A stretch of DNA of 44,525 bases from Lachnospiraceae bacterium (GCA_023664345.1 JAMPFQ010000022.1:22984-67508); one strand, 5' to 3'; counted from the first letter of the stretch, positions 32,241 through 42,352 are shown. Numbers and translations: made by a program. The notes: generated from the letters alone by a model not told the origin.

Positions 32241-33620
32241 ATGCTCGATACACATCTGAAACCACCTGGTCAAAGAACTTCCATAAAAAGGAGAAACAGC
32301 ATTTCCGGCAGACTTCCACAATATGGGGAGCGCAAGGGAGCGAGGGACGACGACCGGGCAATGCCCGCACCCCAGGATATCCGATATGCGGCGGAAACAG
32401 ATCCGAGTCGGGATATGGACATTCCGAAAACATATCAGGAGAGATTTGGCGACGGCCCCAGGGCAATCATGGGAAAAGCCGCCGAGCAGTTTGTGTTAAA
32501 ACTGAAAAGTGCGCTCATGCAGGCATATGCCCGCAATATGAACGGCCCTTTGTCTGCGGGTGACATAGGAAAAGCGTGTGATACAGCATATAAGATGATC
32601 TGTAAAGAGTATGGAAGCAGATTTCTGCCAGTTGAATTAGAGCATTTCGAGGCAGCGATTCCGAAACTTATGGCAGGTATAGGCAATATTCCCCAGAAAG
32701 CCTTTGAAAAAGAGGGTTTGAGTGCAGGAGGGGAACTGGATATAGGTGAACAGCTTTTTATCCTGGCCGGCCGTGCCGGACTGCATGTGAGGTCACCCAT
32801 CGATATGTTCCTGGATCGGCTGGGTGCGAATCTGCATCGATCCAGCAGGGAGCAGAAGATCGATCAACCTCTGCCTCCCGGGCAGATAGGGGAACGGTAC
32901 GCGAAAACATCAGCCGTGTTTCCCGCGGACTACCAGCAGGAGATCATGTCGGCAGCAGGATCGCTCATACCTGCCTTAAGCCGTATCCCGGAGCATCTTT
33001 TCGCACAAAAGGATCCGGATCATCCGAATCCGGAGGCAGTTCCCGATATCAGGGAACTGCTTGCCCTGGAGGCATATACCCGGGAATATGAACCCACAGA
33101 TCCGCTGGGGGGAAAGAATGGATTTCTTGCAAATTATCATCGCGGACACTCCGGAGAACCGGATTTTGTTTACAGAACCGATCCCGGGAGAGATGCGCTG
33201 AAAAAATATGATCCGCTGCAGCTGCCCAGGACGATGGATATTGAGCAGTGTAATGCCTGGCTTCAGGGAGCCTATGACAAACATGCAGGAGGAAAAGGGA
33301 CAGGTGCGGTGTGCATTCTGGATGTAAGCAATGCGACTCAGCGGCAGATCGATAACTGGACAGTGGTGTTTACCCATTATCTGGAGCAGATACAAATGGA
33401 TATCAACAAGAATGAACTGCAGCAGGCGCGCTATAGGCTGGAACTTCTTGGCAATACCTATGCCGTGTCTTACGGACCGAATGGTGCAGCCATAGCGGGT
33501 TTAAAGCAGATCTTTGACAGGGCGAGAGCCCTGCTGCAAGATCCGGTCATAAAGGAGGAATTGCAGGCTGCCAAAGAGGAGGAAGCCCAAGGCGGCCTGT
33601 TTGACGGCCTTTTTGATTAA
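32241..33620 (+). CDS. Uncharacterised 459-residue soluble protein
   Basis: I do not recognise this family. There is no signal peptide, membrane segment or known catalytic motif. The N-terminal 60 residues are Arg/Pro-rich, suggesting a disordered or nucleic-acid-binding tail; a largely helical middle follows, with a repeated IPKLMAGIGNIPQKAF and LIPALSRIPEHLFA pattern (roughly 145 and 245) that hints at an internal duplication. The C terminus is acidic and ends in GGLFDGLFD. ATG 32241 has GGGGGAGA a few nt upstream; a frame-matched ATG at 32223 is possible. Its neighbours are a broken Rpn gene and repeat-rich DNA, so it may be accessory. Confidence 0.6.
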   Translation: MLDTHLKPPGQRTSIKRRNSISGRLPQYGERKGARDDDRAMPAPQDIRYAAETDPSRDMDIPKTYQERFGDGPRAIMGKAAEQFVLKLKSALMQAYARNMNGPLSAGDIGKACDTAYKMICKEYGSRFLPVELEHFEAAIPKLMAGIGNIPQKAFEKEGLSAGGELDIGEQLFILAGRAGLHVRSPIDMFLDRLGANLHRSSREQKIDQPLPPGQIGERYAKTSAVFPADYQQEIMSAAGSLIPALSRIPEHLFAQKDPDHPNPEAVPDIRELLALEAYTREYEPTDPLGGKNGFLANYHRGHSGEPDFVYRTDPGRDALKKYDPLQLPRTMDIEQCNAWLQGAYDKHAGGKGTGAVCILDVSNATQRQIDNWTVVFTHYLEQIQMDINKNELQQARYRLELLGNTYAVSYGPNGAAIAGLKQIFDRARALLQDPVIKEELQAAKEEEAQGGLFDGLFD

Positions 33621-33654
33621 ATTTCTCCTTTATAAAAACTTTATACTTTCTTTC

Positions 33655-33682
33655 TTGATTTTTGCCCTATCCGTGTTATATT
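33655..33682 (+). promoter_or_regulatory. Candidate clpB promoter
   Basis: TTGATT (33655-33660) and TATATT (33677-33682) are 16 nt apart. Transcription near 33689 would give a 260-nt leader containing the duplicated hairpins. I saw no CIRCE or CtsR-type operator. Confidence 0.45.
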
Positions 33683-33707
33683 GTTTATAGAACAAAGAAA
33701 CAATAAC

Positions 33708-33931
33708 AGAGGCGGAACAAATTGTCGCAAGCGACAATTGAAAACCAAACAGCCTCGGAACGAAAGCGCATACCAGGGGCGCTGTAGAGGAGAGGCGGAA
33801 CAAATTGTCGCAAGCGACAATTGAATAGTATGACAAACAGCCTCGGAACGAAAGCGCCCGGAAAGGATTTCAGACACAAGGTGTCTGAAGATCCTTTCCC
33901 CGCCAAGGGCGCTGTAGAGAAGAGGCGGAAC
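33708..33931 (+). repeat. Duplicated hairpin cassettes in the clpB leader
   Basis: AGAGGCGGAAC occurs at 33708, 33791 and 33921, dividing the region into two cassettes of 83 and 130 bp. Both contain ATTGTCGC-AA-GCGACAAT, then AAACAGCCTCGGAACGAAAGCGC in two parts, and end in GGGCGCTGTAGAG. The second also has a strong insert hairpin, GGAAAGGAT..TCAGACAC-AAG-GTGTCTGA..ATCCTTTCC, at 33860-33899. Confidence 0.75.
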
Positions 33932-33950
33932 TGGAATGGAGGCAAAGCAT

Positions 33951-36536
33951 ATGAACATTCAGAAATTTACGCAAAAGTCCATACAGGCGGTGCAGGGCTG
34001 TGAAAAGCTTGCCTACGAATACGGCAATCAGGAGATCGAACAGGAACACCTGTTATACAGCCTCCTGACCATAGAGGACAGCCTGATCCTGAAGCTTGTG
34101 GAGAAGATGGAGATCCAGAAAGAACATTTCATGAACCGTGCCCGCCAGGCGGTGGAAAAGCGGGTCAAGGTTCAGGGAGGCCAGGTCTATATCGGCCAGG
34201 ATCTGAACAAAGCGCTGATCAACGCGGAGGACGAGGCGAAACAGCTGGGGGACGAGTATGTGTCCGTGGAGCATCTTTTCCTTGCCATGCTGAAAAGTCC
34301 CAACCGGGAGATCGGCGCCATCTGGAAAGAGTACGGCATTACCAGGGAGCGGTTTTTACAGGCTCTGTCCACGGTCAGGGGCAATCAGCGGGTGACCTCG
34401 GATAACCCGGAGGCCACCTATGATACGCTGGAAAAATATGGGCAGGATCTGGTGGAGAAAGCCCGGAACCAGAAGCTGGATCCTGTGATCGGCAGGGACG
34501 GCGAGATCCGGAACGTGATCCGCATCCTTTCCCGCAAGACCAAGAATAATCCCGTCCTCATCGGGGAGCCCGGCGTGGGCAAGACTGCGGTGGTGGAAGG
34601 GCTTGCCCAGAGGATCGTCAGGGGGGATGTGCCCCAGGGACTGAAAGACAAGAAGATATTTGCCCTGGATATGGGAGCCCTGGTGGCAGGGGCGAAATAC
34701 AGGGGCGAGTTTGAGGAGCGTCTGAAAGCGGTGCTGGAGGATGTGAAGAATAGCGACGGCCAGATCATCTTGTTCATCGACGAACTGCATACCATTGTGG
34801 GAGCGGGCAAGACTGACGGCGCACTGGATGCGGGAAATATGTTAAAGCCCATGCTGGCAAGGGGCGAACTGCACTGCATCGGCGCCACCACCCTGGACGA
34901 ATACAGGCAGTATATCGAGAAAGACCCCGCCCTGGAGCGGCGTTTCCAGCCGGTGATGGTGGAGGAGCCCACGGTGGAGGACACCATTTCCATCCTGAGG
35001 GGACTGAAAGAGCGGTATGAGGTCTACCATGGCGTGAAGATCATGGATAACGCGCTGGTCAGCGCGGCGGTGCTCTCCAACCGCTATATCTCCGATCGTT
35101 TTTTGCCGGACAAGGCGATTGACCTGGTGGATGAGGCCTGCGCCCTGATCAAGACGGAACTGGACAGTATGCCTACGGAACTGGACGAACTGCAGCGCAG
35201 GATCATGCAGATGGAGATCGAGGAGGCGGCCCTGAAAAAGGAGGACGACCGTCTCAGCGTGGAACGTCTGGCCAGCCTGCAGAAGGAACTGGCGGAATAT
35301 AAGGACGGATTTGCGGCGAAGAAAGCCCAGTGGGATAACGAGAAAGCCTCCGTGGACAGACTTTCCAAGCTGCGCGAGGAGATCGACGGCGTCAACAGCG
35401 AGATCCAGATTGCCCAGAGAGAGGGAAACCTGGAGAAGGCGGCGGAACTCAGCTACGGCAGGCTGCCTGCCCTGAAAAAGCAGCTGGAACAGGAGGAAGA
35501 GCGAATCGGGGAATCCGACCTGTCCCTGGTGCATGAGAAAGTTTCCGATGAGGAGATCGCCAGGATCATTTCCCGCTGGACGGGCATCCCTGTGGCGAAG
35601 CTGACGGAGAGCGAGAGGAATAAGACGCTGCACCTGGACGAGGAACTGCATAAGCGGGTGATCGGCCAGGAGGAGGGTGTCACCAAGGTGTCCGAGGCTA
35701 TCATCCGCTCCAAGGCGGGCATCAAGGATCCCACAAAGCCCATCGGTTCGTTCCTGTTCCTTGGCCCCACCGGCGTGGGCAAGACGGAACTGGCCAAGAC
35801 GCTGGCGGCGGCGCTGTTCGATGATGAAAACAACATGGTCCGCATCGATATGAGCGAGTACATGGAGAAATATTCGGTGTCCAGGCTGATCGGAGCGCCT
35901 CCCGGATATGTGGGGTATGAAGAGGGAGGCCAGTTGACCGAGGCGGTCAGGAGAAAGCATTACTGCGTGGTGCTCTTTGATGAGATCGAGAAAGCCCACC
36001 CGGATGTGTTCAATGTGCTGCTGCAGGTGCTGGACGATGGCCGTATCACGGATTCCCAGGGCAGGACGGTGGATTTTAAGAACACTATCCTGATCATGAC
36101 CTCCAATATCGGGGCGGGGTATCTGCTGGAGGGCATCCAGGAGGACGGCTCCATCAGCGGGGGAGCGGAAGATCTGGTGATGAACGATCTGCGCAGCCAT
36201 TTCAGGCCGGAGTTTCTGAACCGTCTGGATGAGACTATTTTGTTCAAGCCCCTGACAAAGGACAATATCGGCGGCATTGTGGATCTGATCATTGCGGATC
36301 TGAACAGGCGGCTTTCCGATAAGGAACTGCAGCTGGAACTGACGGAAGCGGCAAAGCGGCATATCATCGACAATGCCTACGATCCTGTCTACGGCGCCCG
36401 TCCCCTGAAGCGCTATATCCAGAAATATGTGGAGACGCTGACGGCGAAGCTGATCCTGGCAGACCGTGTCCGTTCGGGAGATACAATCCTGATCGATGTG
36501 GAGGACGGAGGACTGTTGGCGAAAGTAAAGGAATAA
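33951..36536 (+). CDS. clpB: ATP-dependent disaggregase ClpB
   Basis: ClpB is a hexameric AAA+ chaperone that, with DnaK, pulls proteins out of aggregates. The 861-residue protein has the N-terminal double Clp-N repeat ([19 protein letters not shown]), Walker [14 protein letters not shown] and Walker [15 protein letters not shown] in the first ring, a coiled-coil middle domain at about 400-520 ([12 protein letters not shown] through LEQEEERIG), and Walker [14 protein letters not shown] with [14 protein letters not shown] in the second ring. ATG 33951 is 8 nt from GGAGG; the ATG at 33936 overlaps it. A 260-nt structured leader precedes it. Confidence 0.97.
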   Translation: MNIQKFTQKSIQAVQGCEKLAYEYGNQEIEQEHLLYSLLTIEDSLILKLVEKMEIQKEHFMNRARQAVEKRVKVQGGQVYIGQDLNKALINAEDEAKQLGDEYVSVEHLFLAMLKSPNREIGAIWKEYGITRERFLQALSTVRGNQRVTSDNPEATYDTLEKYGQDLVEKARNQKLDPVIGRDGEIRNVIRILSRKTKNNPVLIGEPGVGKTAVVEGLAQRIVRGDVPQGLKDKKIFALDMGALVAGAKYRGEFEERLKAVLEDVKNSDGQIILFIDELHTIVGAGKTDGALDAGNMLKPMLARGELHCIGATTLDEYRQYIEKDPALERRFQPVMVEEPTVEDTISILRGLKERYEVYHGVKIMDNALVSAAVLSNRYISDRFLPDKAIDLVDEACALIKTELDSMPTELDELQRRIMQMEIEEAALKKEDDRLSVERLASLQKELAEYKDGFAAKKAQWDNEKASVDRLSKLREEIDGVNSEIQIAQREGNLEKAAELSYGRLPALKKQLEQEEERIGESDLSLVHEKVSDEEIARIISRWTGIPVAKLTESERNKTLHLDEELHKRVIGQEEGVTKVSEAIIRSKAGIKDPTKPIGSFLFLGPTGVGKTELAKTLAAALFDDENNMVRIDMSEYMEKYSVSRLIGAPPGYVGYEEGGQLTEAVRRKHYCVVLFDEIEKAHPDVFNVLLQVLDDGRITDSQGRTVDFKNTILIMTSNIGAGYLLEGIQEDGSISGGAEDLVMNDLRSHFRPEFLNRLDETILFKPLTKDNIGGIVDLIIADLNRRLSDKELQLELTEAAKRHIIDNAYDPVYGARPLKRYIQKYVETLTAKLILADRVRSGDTILIDVEDGGLLAKVKE

Positions 36537-36555
36537 AACAACAGATGTAATATTA

Positions 36556-36594
36556 AGAGAAGAGCCTTCGGAACAATCCCCGGAGGCTTCTTCC
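36556..36594 (+). terminator. Hairpin after clpB
   Basis: GAAG-AGCCT-TCGG and CCGG-AGGCT-TCTTC form an interrupted stem around an ACAATC loop. It is followed by a pyrimidine-rich tail (CCTGTCTTTTCTCTT). It lies about 20 nt after the clpB stop. Confidence 0.55.
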
Positions 36595-36673
36595 TGTCTT
36601 TTCTCTTGTAAAATTGTATTTTTTCCGATACAATAATCTGGTATGTTGCTTTTTCAGGAACGGAGGTACAGGT

Positions 36674-36847
36674 ATGATCCCAAAGGATCCGGTAATGCTT
36701 TTGAGTTTTGTAAATCTGAAGCTCAGGGATTTTTATGGAAGCCTGGAAGCGCTCTGTGAGGATCTGGATGTGGATCGTCGGGAACTGACGGAGAAGCTGG
36801 CGTTCATAGATTATCATTACGATGAGGAGAAGAATCAGTTTGTGTAA
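36674..36847 (+). CDS. DUF4250 domain-containing protein
   Basis: The 57-residue protein has the DUF4250 pattern: IPKDPVMLLSFVNLKLRDFY and a C-terminal LDVDRRELTEKL helix then YDEEKNQFV. Function is unknown; it is common in Lachnospiraceae and other gut Firmicutes. The open frame extends upstream to 36614, but ATG 36674 has GGAGG 7 nt before it. Its end overlaps the next gene by 26 nt. Confidence 0.85.
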   Translation: MIPKDPVMLLSFVNLKLRDFYGSLEALCEDLDVDRRELTEKLAFIDYHYDEEKNQFV

Positions 36848-38174
36848 GATATCAGGAAAAGGGCTGCGTTGCCAGATCTGCACCGGATGCGGATTGTGCC
36901 CTGGAGTGACGCCGGAGGGCGGAAGCATGGATGGACTGCGTTCCAAAGCAGGATTGGGGGAGATCTGCCCGGGCAGGCTGCGTGTGCTGACGGAGGACGC
37001 CCTGAGAGGGGAGAAGATTCCCTTTTCCCGAAACGGAAAGCGGCTTGCAGTGGCCGATATCGGTACCACCACAATCGCTATGCTGCTGTATGATCTGGAC
37101 GGCGGCGTGGCGGAACGCTTTTTGGAGGGAAATCCGCAGACGGTATATGGTGCGGATGTATTGTCCAGGATCAGGGCGGCGGAGGAGCCCACAGCGGCGG
37201 CGCAGATGCGGAAAATGTTGCAGGATACGCTGGGAAAAGGACTGAGGAAGTTTCAAAAGAAGCTGTCTGTGGGGGAAGAACTGTATCTGACGGTGGCGGC
37301 CAATACCACCATGACATACCTGTTCATGGGCTGGGATACCGCCGAACTGGGGAGAGCGCCCTTTGAAGCGGGCAGGCTCTCCGGGGCGGAGACGGAACTG
37401 GAGGGTGTGCGCTGTTTTGTGCTGCCAGGCTTTTCCGCTTTTGTGGGAGGTGATATCCTGGCAGGCTGTCAGGCCTGCGGGATGGCGCACAGGGAAGAGA
37501 TGATCCTGCTGATCGATCTGGGGACCAACGGGGAACTGCTCCTGGGGAACCGCCACGGACGGATCGCCTGCGCCACGGCAGCGGGCCCGGCTTTTGAAGG
37601 GGGAGCGAACAGAGGGATCTGGGGAGCGGATATGGTCAGATTCCTGGCGATCCTGCGCCGGAGGGGCATCCTGGATGAGACGGGGCTGCTGGCGGAACCG
37701 TATTTTGACAGAGGAATCCGAGTGGGCAATGTGTGCGTCACGCAGGGATCCGTGCGCAGCGTTCAGCTCGCCAAAGCTGCCATTGCCGCCGGAATAGAGA
37801 TCCTTCTGGAGAAATATGGCATCGCTGAGAGAGAGATAGACCGGGTGGTGCTGTCCGGAGGGTTTGGCTATTACTTGGATCCGGCAGATGCGGCGGAGAT
37901 CGGGCTTTTGCCCCGTGGGCTGGCGGAAAGAACGACAGCGGGGGGCAACACGGCTCTGACAGGAGCGCTGCAGGCAGGCAGGGAACTGCTGTCCGCGGGC
38001 TGGGAGAACGTCCGGGAAAAGCTGGAGGGATACAGGAGAGATACCATGATCGTGAATCTTGCCATGGAACCCGGATTTGAACAGAGATATATAGACCGGA
38101 TGGAACTGAAAGGAAGAAAAATGAATAAAGAAACTCAAATAAAAAGTGGAAATTTAGATAATTTCACTAAATAA
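36822..38174 (+). CDS. ASKHA-domain protein (RACo-like, DUF4445)
   Basis: RACo proteins reactivate corrinoid proteins in methyl transfer by ATP-dependent reduction. The protein is about 450 residues with the ASKHA fold: VADIGTTTIAMLLYDL, YGADVLSRI, VAANTTMTYLFMG, LIDLGTNGELLLGN, ATAAGPAFEGG, LSGGFGYYLDP. Normal RACo has an N-terminal [2Fe-2S] ferredoxin domain; here there is only a short Cys cluster, CQICTGCGLCPG (about 17-28). Start is uncertain: ATG 36822 has no clear Shine-Dalgarno, while TTG 36840 has AGGAG 10 nt upstream. It overlaps the DUF4250 gene, implying coupling. Confidence 0.85.
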   Translation: MRRRISLCKISGKGLRCQICTGCGLCPGVTPEGGSMDGLRSKAGLGEICPGRLRVLTEDALRGEKIPFSRNGKRLAVADIGTTTIAMLLYDLDGGVAERFLEGNPQTVYGADVLSRIRAAEEPTAAAQMRKMLQDTLGKGLRKFQKKLSVGEELYLTVAANTTMTYLFMGWDTAELGRAPFEAGRLSGAETELEGVRCFVLPGFSAFVGGDILAGCQACGMAHREEMILLIDLGTNGELLLGNRHGRIACATAAGPAFEGGANRGIWGADMVRFLAILRRRGILDETGLLAEPYFDRGIRVGNVCVTQGSVRSVQLAKAAIAAGIEILLEKYGIAEREIDRVVLSGGFGYYLDPADAAEIGLLPRGLAERTTAGGNTALTGALQAGRELLSAGWENVREKLEGYRRDTMIVNLAMEPGFEQRYIDRMELKGRKMNKETQIKSGNLDNFTK

Positions 38175-38227
38175 AAGTATTTATTTTGTCGGTATCTATT
38201 TCAATATTTGGAAAAGTAGTGTATAAT
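38168..38227 (+). promoter_or_regulatory. Promoter region of the chemotaxis receptor gene
   Basis: TTTCAA (38199-38204) and a perfect TATAAT (38222-38227) are 17 nt apart. A weaker flagellar sigma-D candidate, TAAA (38168) then GTCGGTAT (38188) with 16-nt spacing, overlaps it. Confidence 0.45.
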
Positions 38228-38269
38228 TTGTTATAGTACATATTAAGATTACAACTTGGAGGAAAAAGA

Positions 38270-40480
38270 ATGGGTGAAAAAGTAGTGAAGGTTCAAAGAG
38301 AAAAGGCGCCTAAGACGCCTAAGACGCCTAAGACGCCGAAAGTGCCTAAAACACCTAAAGCGCCTAAAACACCCAAAAGCCCCAGATCGTCCCGGCAGTC
38401 CGCTGCGGCGGGCGGCGATAAGAAGACAGGACTGATGCTCTTCAGTATCCGCAATAAGATCATAGTATGCTTCCTTGTCCCCATTCTGTTTATGATCATA
38501 GTAGGCATTTCCGCTTACCAGAAAGCGGCGGAGGGCATGAGTGAGAAATTTACGGATTCCACCACCCAGACCATGAACATGGCAACGGAATATGTGGATA
38601 TGAGCTGCTCCTTTATTGAGTCGGAGGGCACTACCTATGCGTTCGACAAGGATCTGAGCAAGTATTATATCGGATTATATAATGACGATCCCATAAACAA
38701 GATGAAAGTTACCGATAATACCAGAATGGATATCCTGGCGTCCCAGACGTCCAATATCTTTATCAACAACATACATATCATCACAAAAGACGGGATCAAT
38801 ATGTTCAGTACCGGCATTTCCACTACCCAGAACGGCTTCTTTCAGGAATATGAAGATTCCGTGCCCAAGGAGGGCAAGGGCCTGCAGAGATGGATAGACA
38901 GTCATGCTTTCCTGGATGATACCCTGAAACTCAAGCCGCAGGATTACATACTGGCTTATCAGATACTGTCTCAGTCCGGCAATGCCTGTATTGTTATCGA
39001 TATCAAGACCAGGACGATCCGGGAATTCCTTGAGTCGCTGGATCTGGGCGATGGGAGCATCGTGGGCTTCGTGACGGAGAATGGCCGTGAGATCATATAT
39101 GAGAATCTGGCGGAAGGGGAAGAGAGCATTTTTGAGGAAGGCGAAGTGGTTTTCTTCGGGCAGGAATTTTTCCCGATACCGGATAAGGAGAGCGATGAAG
39201 AACAGTATGGCTCTCAGGAAGTGACTTTTAAAGGGCGGCAGTATCTGTTCATCTACAGCGTGAGCAAAAAGACGGCGGCAACCGTCTGCACGCTGGTTCC
39301 CATGGATGTTATCACAGGACAGGCTGAGGAGATCCGGTCGCTGACATTTGCGCTGGTGGTGGTGGCATGCGTTGTCGTAGTGCTTGTGGGCCTGCTGATC
39401 GTGTCGGGCATCCAGAAGAATATGAAACGGATCTCCAAGGGTTTCGGCGTTGTGGCCCAGGGAGACCTGACGGTGCGCGTGGACGCGAAAGGCCATGATG
39501 AGTTCCAGAATCTGGCGGGCTCTGCCAATAATATGATCCGAAATACCAAGAGTCTTGTAAATAAAGTTACCGGCGCCACAGATCAGCTGGAGGTATCCGC
39601 AAAGGATGTGGAACAGGTATCAGGTGTTATCAATGATTATTCCGCAAGCATCACCAAGGCTGTGAATGAGATCAGCGAGACCATGACCCAGCAGACTTCC
39701 CATGTGGAGGAATGCGTTGCCAAGACCAATATCCTGGCGGAAGAACTCCAGGAGGTGAGCAATACCGTTGAGAGAGTGGGCAGGCTGGTGGATGAGACGG
39801 AAGAGATGATCGACCAGGGTGTCAAGATCATCAGGCTGCTGGGGGACAGGGCAAAGCAGACCACCGATATCACCGCAACGGTGGGACAGAATATCGAATC
39901 CCTGCGCCAGGAGACGGAGATCATCAACAGCTTCGTGGGCACCATTACCGAGATCTCCGAGCAGACCAATCTATTGTCGTTGAACGCTTCCATTGAGGCG
40001 GCCAGAGCCGGGGAGGCAGGAAGAGGGTTCGCGGTGGTGGCGGAAGAGATCCGCAAGCTGGCTGACGATTCCGCGAAAGCGGCCGGTGAGATCAGCCACA
40101 ATGTGAGCCATATCACTGCCCGGACAGACCAGAGCGTGGAGAGCGCTCATGAGGCCGGTACCATGGTGGCGTCCCAGACGGAAGCCGTGGAGCAGGTAGT
40201 GACCGTGTTCAACAATATGCAGCTGCGCATGAAACAGCTGGTAGAGGGCTTAAATGCCATCGTGGAGAGTACGGAACGCGCCGATGAGGAGAAATCCGAC
40301 ACAGTGGCGGCCATTGACCAGATCTCAACAAGCATTGAAGAGACGGCTGACAGTGTCATAACTGTTCGGGATTCGGTGGAAAAGCTGATGGAGAATGTGG
40401 AGGGACTGACGGAGACGGCGGATTCCCTTGGCAAGAACATGCAGGAACTGAAGACGGAGATTTCCGTATTTAAGATCTGA
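38270..40480 (+). CDS. Methyl-accepting chemotaxis protein with Lys-Pro repeat tail
   Basis: The 736-residue receptor has an unusual cytoplasmic N-terminal tail of K-T-P-K/K-A-P-K repeats (about 13-38), TM1 at about 63-82, a double-Cache-like ligand domain (about 90-350: [34 protein letters not shown]), TM2 at about 358-381, HAMP to about 435, and a signalling hairpin with the invariant tip [22 protein letters not shown] (read in parts), about 562-585. AGGAGG-like TTGGAGGAAAA precedes the ATG. No other che genes are present; it would work with chemotaxis genes elsewhere. Confidence 0.93.
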   Translation: MGEKVVKVQREKAPKTPKTPKTPKVPKTPKAPKTPKSPRSSRQSAAAGGDKKTGLMLFSIRNKIIVCFLVPILFMIIVGISAYQKAAEGMSEKFTDSTTQTMNMATEYVDMSCSFIESEGTTYAFDKDLSKYYIGLYNDDPINKMKVTDNTRMDILASQTSNIFINNIHIITKDGINMFSTGISTTQNGFFQEYEDSVPKEGKGLQRWIDSHAFLDDTLKLKPQDYILAYQILSQSGNACIVIDIKTRTIREFLESLDLGDGSIVGFVTENGREIIYENLAEGEESIFEEGEVVFFGQEFFPIPDKESDEEQYGSQEVTFKGRQYLFIYSVSKKTAATVCTLVPMDVITGQAEEIRSLTFALVVVACVVVVLVGLLIVSGIQKNMKRISKGFGVVAQGDLTVRVDAKGHDEFQNLAGSANNMIRNTKSLVNKVTGATDQLEVSAKDVEQVSGVINDYSASITKAVNEISETMTQQTSHVEECVAKTNILAEELQEVSNTVERVGRLVDETEEMIDQGVKIIRLLGDRAKQTTDITATVGQNIESLRQETEIINSFVGTITEISEQTNLLSLNASIEAARAGEAGRGFAVVAEEIRKLADDSAKAAGEISHNVSHITARTDQSVESAHEAGTMVASQTEAVEQVVTVFNNMQLRMKQLVEGLNAIVESTERADEEKSDTVAAIDQISTSIEETADSVITVRDSVEKLMENVEGLTETADSLGKNMQELKTEISVFKI

Positions 40481-40556
40481 CGAACGCAAGGGAAAAACAG
40501 GTGTCGTGAAGCGGCATTTGTTTTCCCTGTGCCGTGATCTGCGAAGGTATGACATA

Positions 40557-42275
40557 ATGAAACAGATTATATTAAAATATCTGAGGCCCTACTTCCCGAG
40601 AATGGGGGTAGGGTTTCTCATTAAATTCATCGGAACCATCATGGATCTGTGCATTCCGTATATATTGGCATATATCATCGATACAGTCATCCTGTCGCGG
40701 GACAGAAGGCTGATATTTGGCTGGGGAGCGTTGATGATCGTCTGCTCCCTGCTCGCGGTGTCTTTTAATATCATTGCCAACCGGATGGCGTCCAGAGTTT
40801 CCGCGGATGCCACGGAGAAGATACGTCATGATCTCTTTTTCAGAATCATGCATCTTTCCAATGCGCAAACGGATGCCTATACAAAGCCTTCCCTGATCTC
40901 CAGAATGACATCGGATACCTATAACCTGCATCAGATGCTGGGGCGGATCCAGCGGCTGGGAGTCCGGGCGCCGATCCTGTTGATCGGCGGCATCTGCGTT
41001 ACTTTTACCCTGGATCACGCCATGGCCTGCGTGCTATTGGCGGTGCTGCCGCTGCTGGGCTTTATCACGGTATACGTATCCAGGAGGAGCATTCCCATGT
41101 TCAGTGGGCTGCAGGAGGCTAACGACCGCTTTGTCAGGATGGTGAGGGAGGATATCGCGGGGATCCGTGTGATTAAGGCGCTGTCCAAAACAGATTATGA
41201 GACGGAGAAATTCCAGACGGTGAACAGAGAAGTGGTGGAGCGGGAACGGAAAAACGGCATGGTCATGGCGATCATCAATCCGTCCATGAACATCCTGTTG
41301 AACCTGGGGCTGGTAGGAGTGATTCTTGTGGGAGCGCACCGGGTCAACGGAGGAACATCGGAGGTAGGGAAGATACTTGCCTTTACCACTTACTTTACCA
41401 TTATATTGAATGCCATGATGTCCATTTCCAAGATGTTCACCGTCCTGTCCAAGGCCATAGCGTCAGGAAACCGTATCTGGCATGTGCTGGAGGCGGAGGA
41501 CGACATGCAGGTTTTGGAGGCTTATGGGGAAGCGCAGGAGGACAGTGAGATATGCTTTGACCATGTGACCTTTTCCTATAGGAAGAAAGGAGATGCGAAC
41601 ATACAGGATCTGTCTTTCAGGATCAAAAAGGGAGAGACCCTTGGAATCATTGGTGAGATCGGATCCGGCAAGTCTACCATCATCAATCTGATGATGCGGA
41701 TGTACGATGTGGATCAGGGGCGGATCCTGATCGGGGGAAAGGATGTCCGCAGTTATGAGCAGCCTGAGTTAAAGAGGAAATTTGGCGTAGTGTTTCAGAA
41801 CGATACCATTTTTGAAGATACCATTGCGGAGAACGTGACGTTAGGCAGGGATATCAGCAGTGAGCAGCTGCAGGAGGCGCTGCTGTATGCCAGGGCCAGC
41901 GAGTTCGTGTCGGACCGGGAAGGGAAAGAGAGCGAGGCTCTGAACATAAAAGGAGCGAACCTGAGCGGCGGTCAGAAGCAGCGTGTGCTGATCGCCAGGG
42001 CGCTGGCGGCCAGGCCGGAGATCCTGATACTGGACGATTCTTCCAGCGCACTGGATTACCGCACCGATGCAAAGATGCGGAAAGGAATCCGGGAGCATTT
42101 TCAGGATACCACCCTGGTCATCATCGCGCAGAGGGTCAGTTCCATCCGGAATGCGGATCATATCCTGGTGCTGGAGGACGGGGAACCAATCGGATATGGA
42201 ACCCATGAAGAACTGATGGAATGCTGCGAGGCCTACAGTGAGATCAGCAGGACCCAAGGCGAAAAGAAACTCTAA
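40557..42275 (+). CDS. ABC exporter subunit 1 (degenerate ATP site, consensus signature)
   Basis: The 572-residue half-transporter has six membrane helices (FLIKFIGTIMDLCIPYILAYI and others) and an ATPase: Walker A GEIGSGKST, signature LSGGQKQR, and a Walker B-following ILDDSSSALD where the catalytic Glu is Asp. It pairs with the next gene to form a heterodimeric exporter with one weak and one strong catalytic site. ATG 40557 has AAGG 8 nt upstream; the open frame begins earlier at a GTG 40506. The stop lies within a hairpin repeat. Substrate is unknown; multidrug or peptide export is typical. Confidence 0.9.
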   Translation: MKQIILKYLRPYFPRMGVGFLIKFIGTIMDLCIPYILAYIIDTVILSRDRRLIFGWGALMIVCSLLAVSFNIIANRMASRVSADATEKIRHDLFFRIMHLSNAQTDAYTKPSLISRMTSDTYNLHQMLGRIQRLGVRAPILLIGGICVTFTLDHAMACVLLAVLPLLGFITVYVSRRSIPMFSGLQEANDRFVRMVREDIAGIRVIKALSKTDYETEKFQTVNREVVERERKNGMVMAIINPSMNILLNLGLVGVILVGAHRVNGGTSEVGKILAFTTYFTIILNAMMSISKMFTVLSKAIASGNRIWHVLEAEDDMQVLEAYGEAQEDSEICFDHVTFSYRKKGDANIQDLSFRIKKGETLGIIGEIGSGKSTIINLMMRMYDVDQGRILIGGKDVRSYEQPELKRKFGVVFQNDTIFEDTIAENVTLGRDISSEQLQEALLYARASEFVSDREGKESEALNIKGANLSGGQKQRVLIARALAARPEILILDDSSSALDYRTDAKMRKGIREHFQDTTLVIIAQRVSSIRNADHILVLEDGEPIGYGTHEELMECCEAYSEISRTQGEKKL

Positions 42276-42305
42276 GCTTGTAGAGTACACAAGCTAAGAG
42301 TTTCT
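42265..42305. repeat. Hairpin repeat overlapping the end of exporter gene 1
   Basis: AGAAACTCT (42265) pairs with AGAGTTTCT (42297); after one A/A mismatch AAGCTTGT pairs with ACAAGCT, around the conserved AGAGTA loop. This is the family of the hairpin at 10463-10503 and contains the stop codon of the first exporter gene. Confidence 0.7.
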
Positions 42306-42352
42306 ATGTTCCCAAGGGCTGCAGCAAGTTATATTAAGGAGAGAAATCAGCT

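Noticed and set aside
32037..32321. Minus-strand open frame of 94 codons between the Rpn remnant and the unknown gene
   Set aside because: Overlaps the start of the unknown gene, has no convincing ribosome binding site and no recognisable domain; treated as unassigned.
33683..33935. CRISPR-like array in the clpB leader
   Set aside because: Only two or three unequal copies with self-complementary content and no regular spacers.
33621..33950. CIRCE or CtsR operator for clpB
   Set aside because: Neither TTAGCACTC-N9-GAGTGCTAA nor the tandem GGTCAAA heptads was found.
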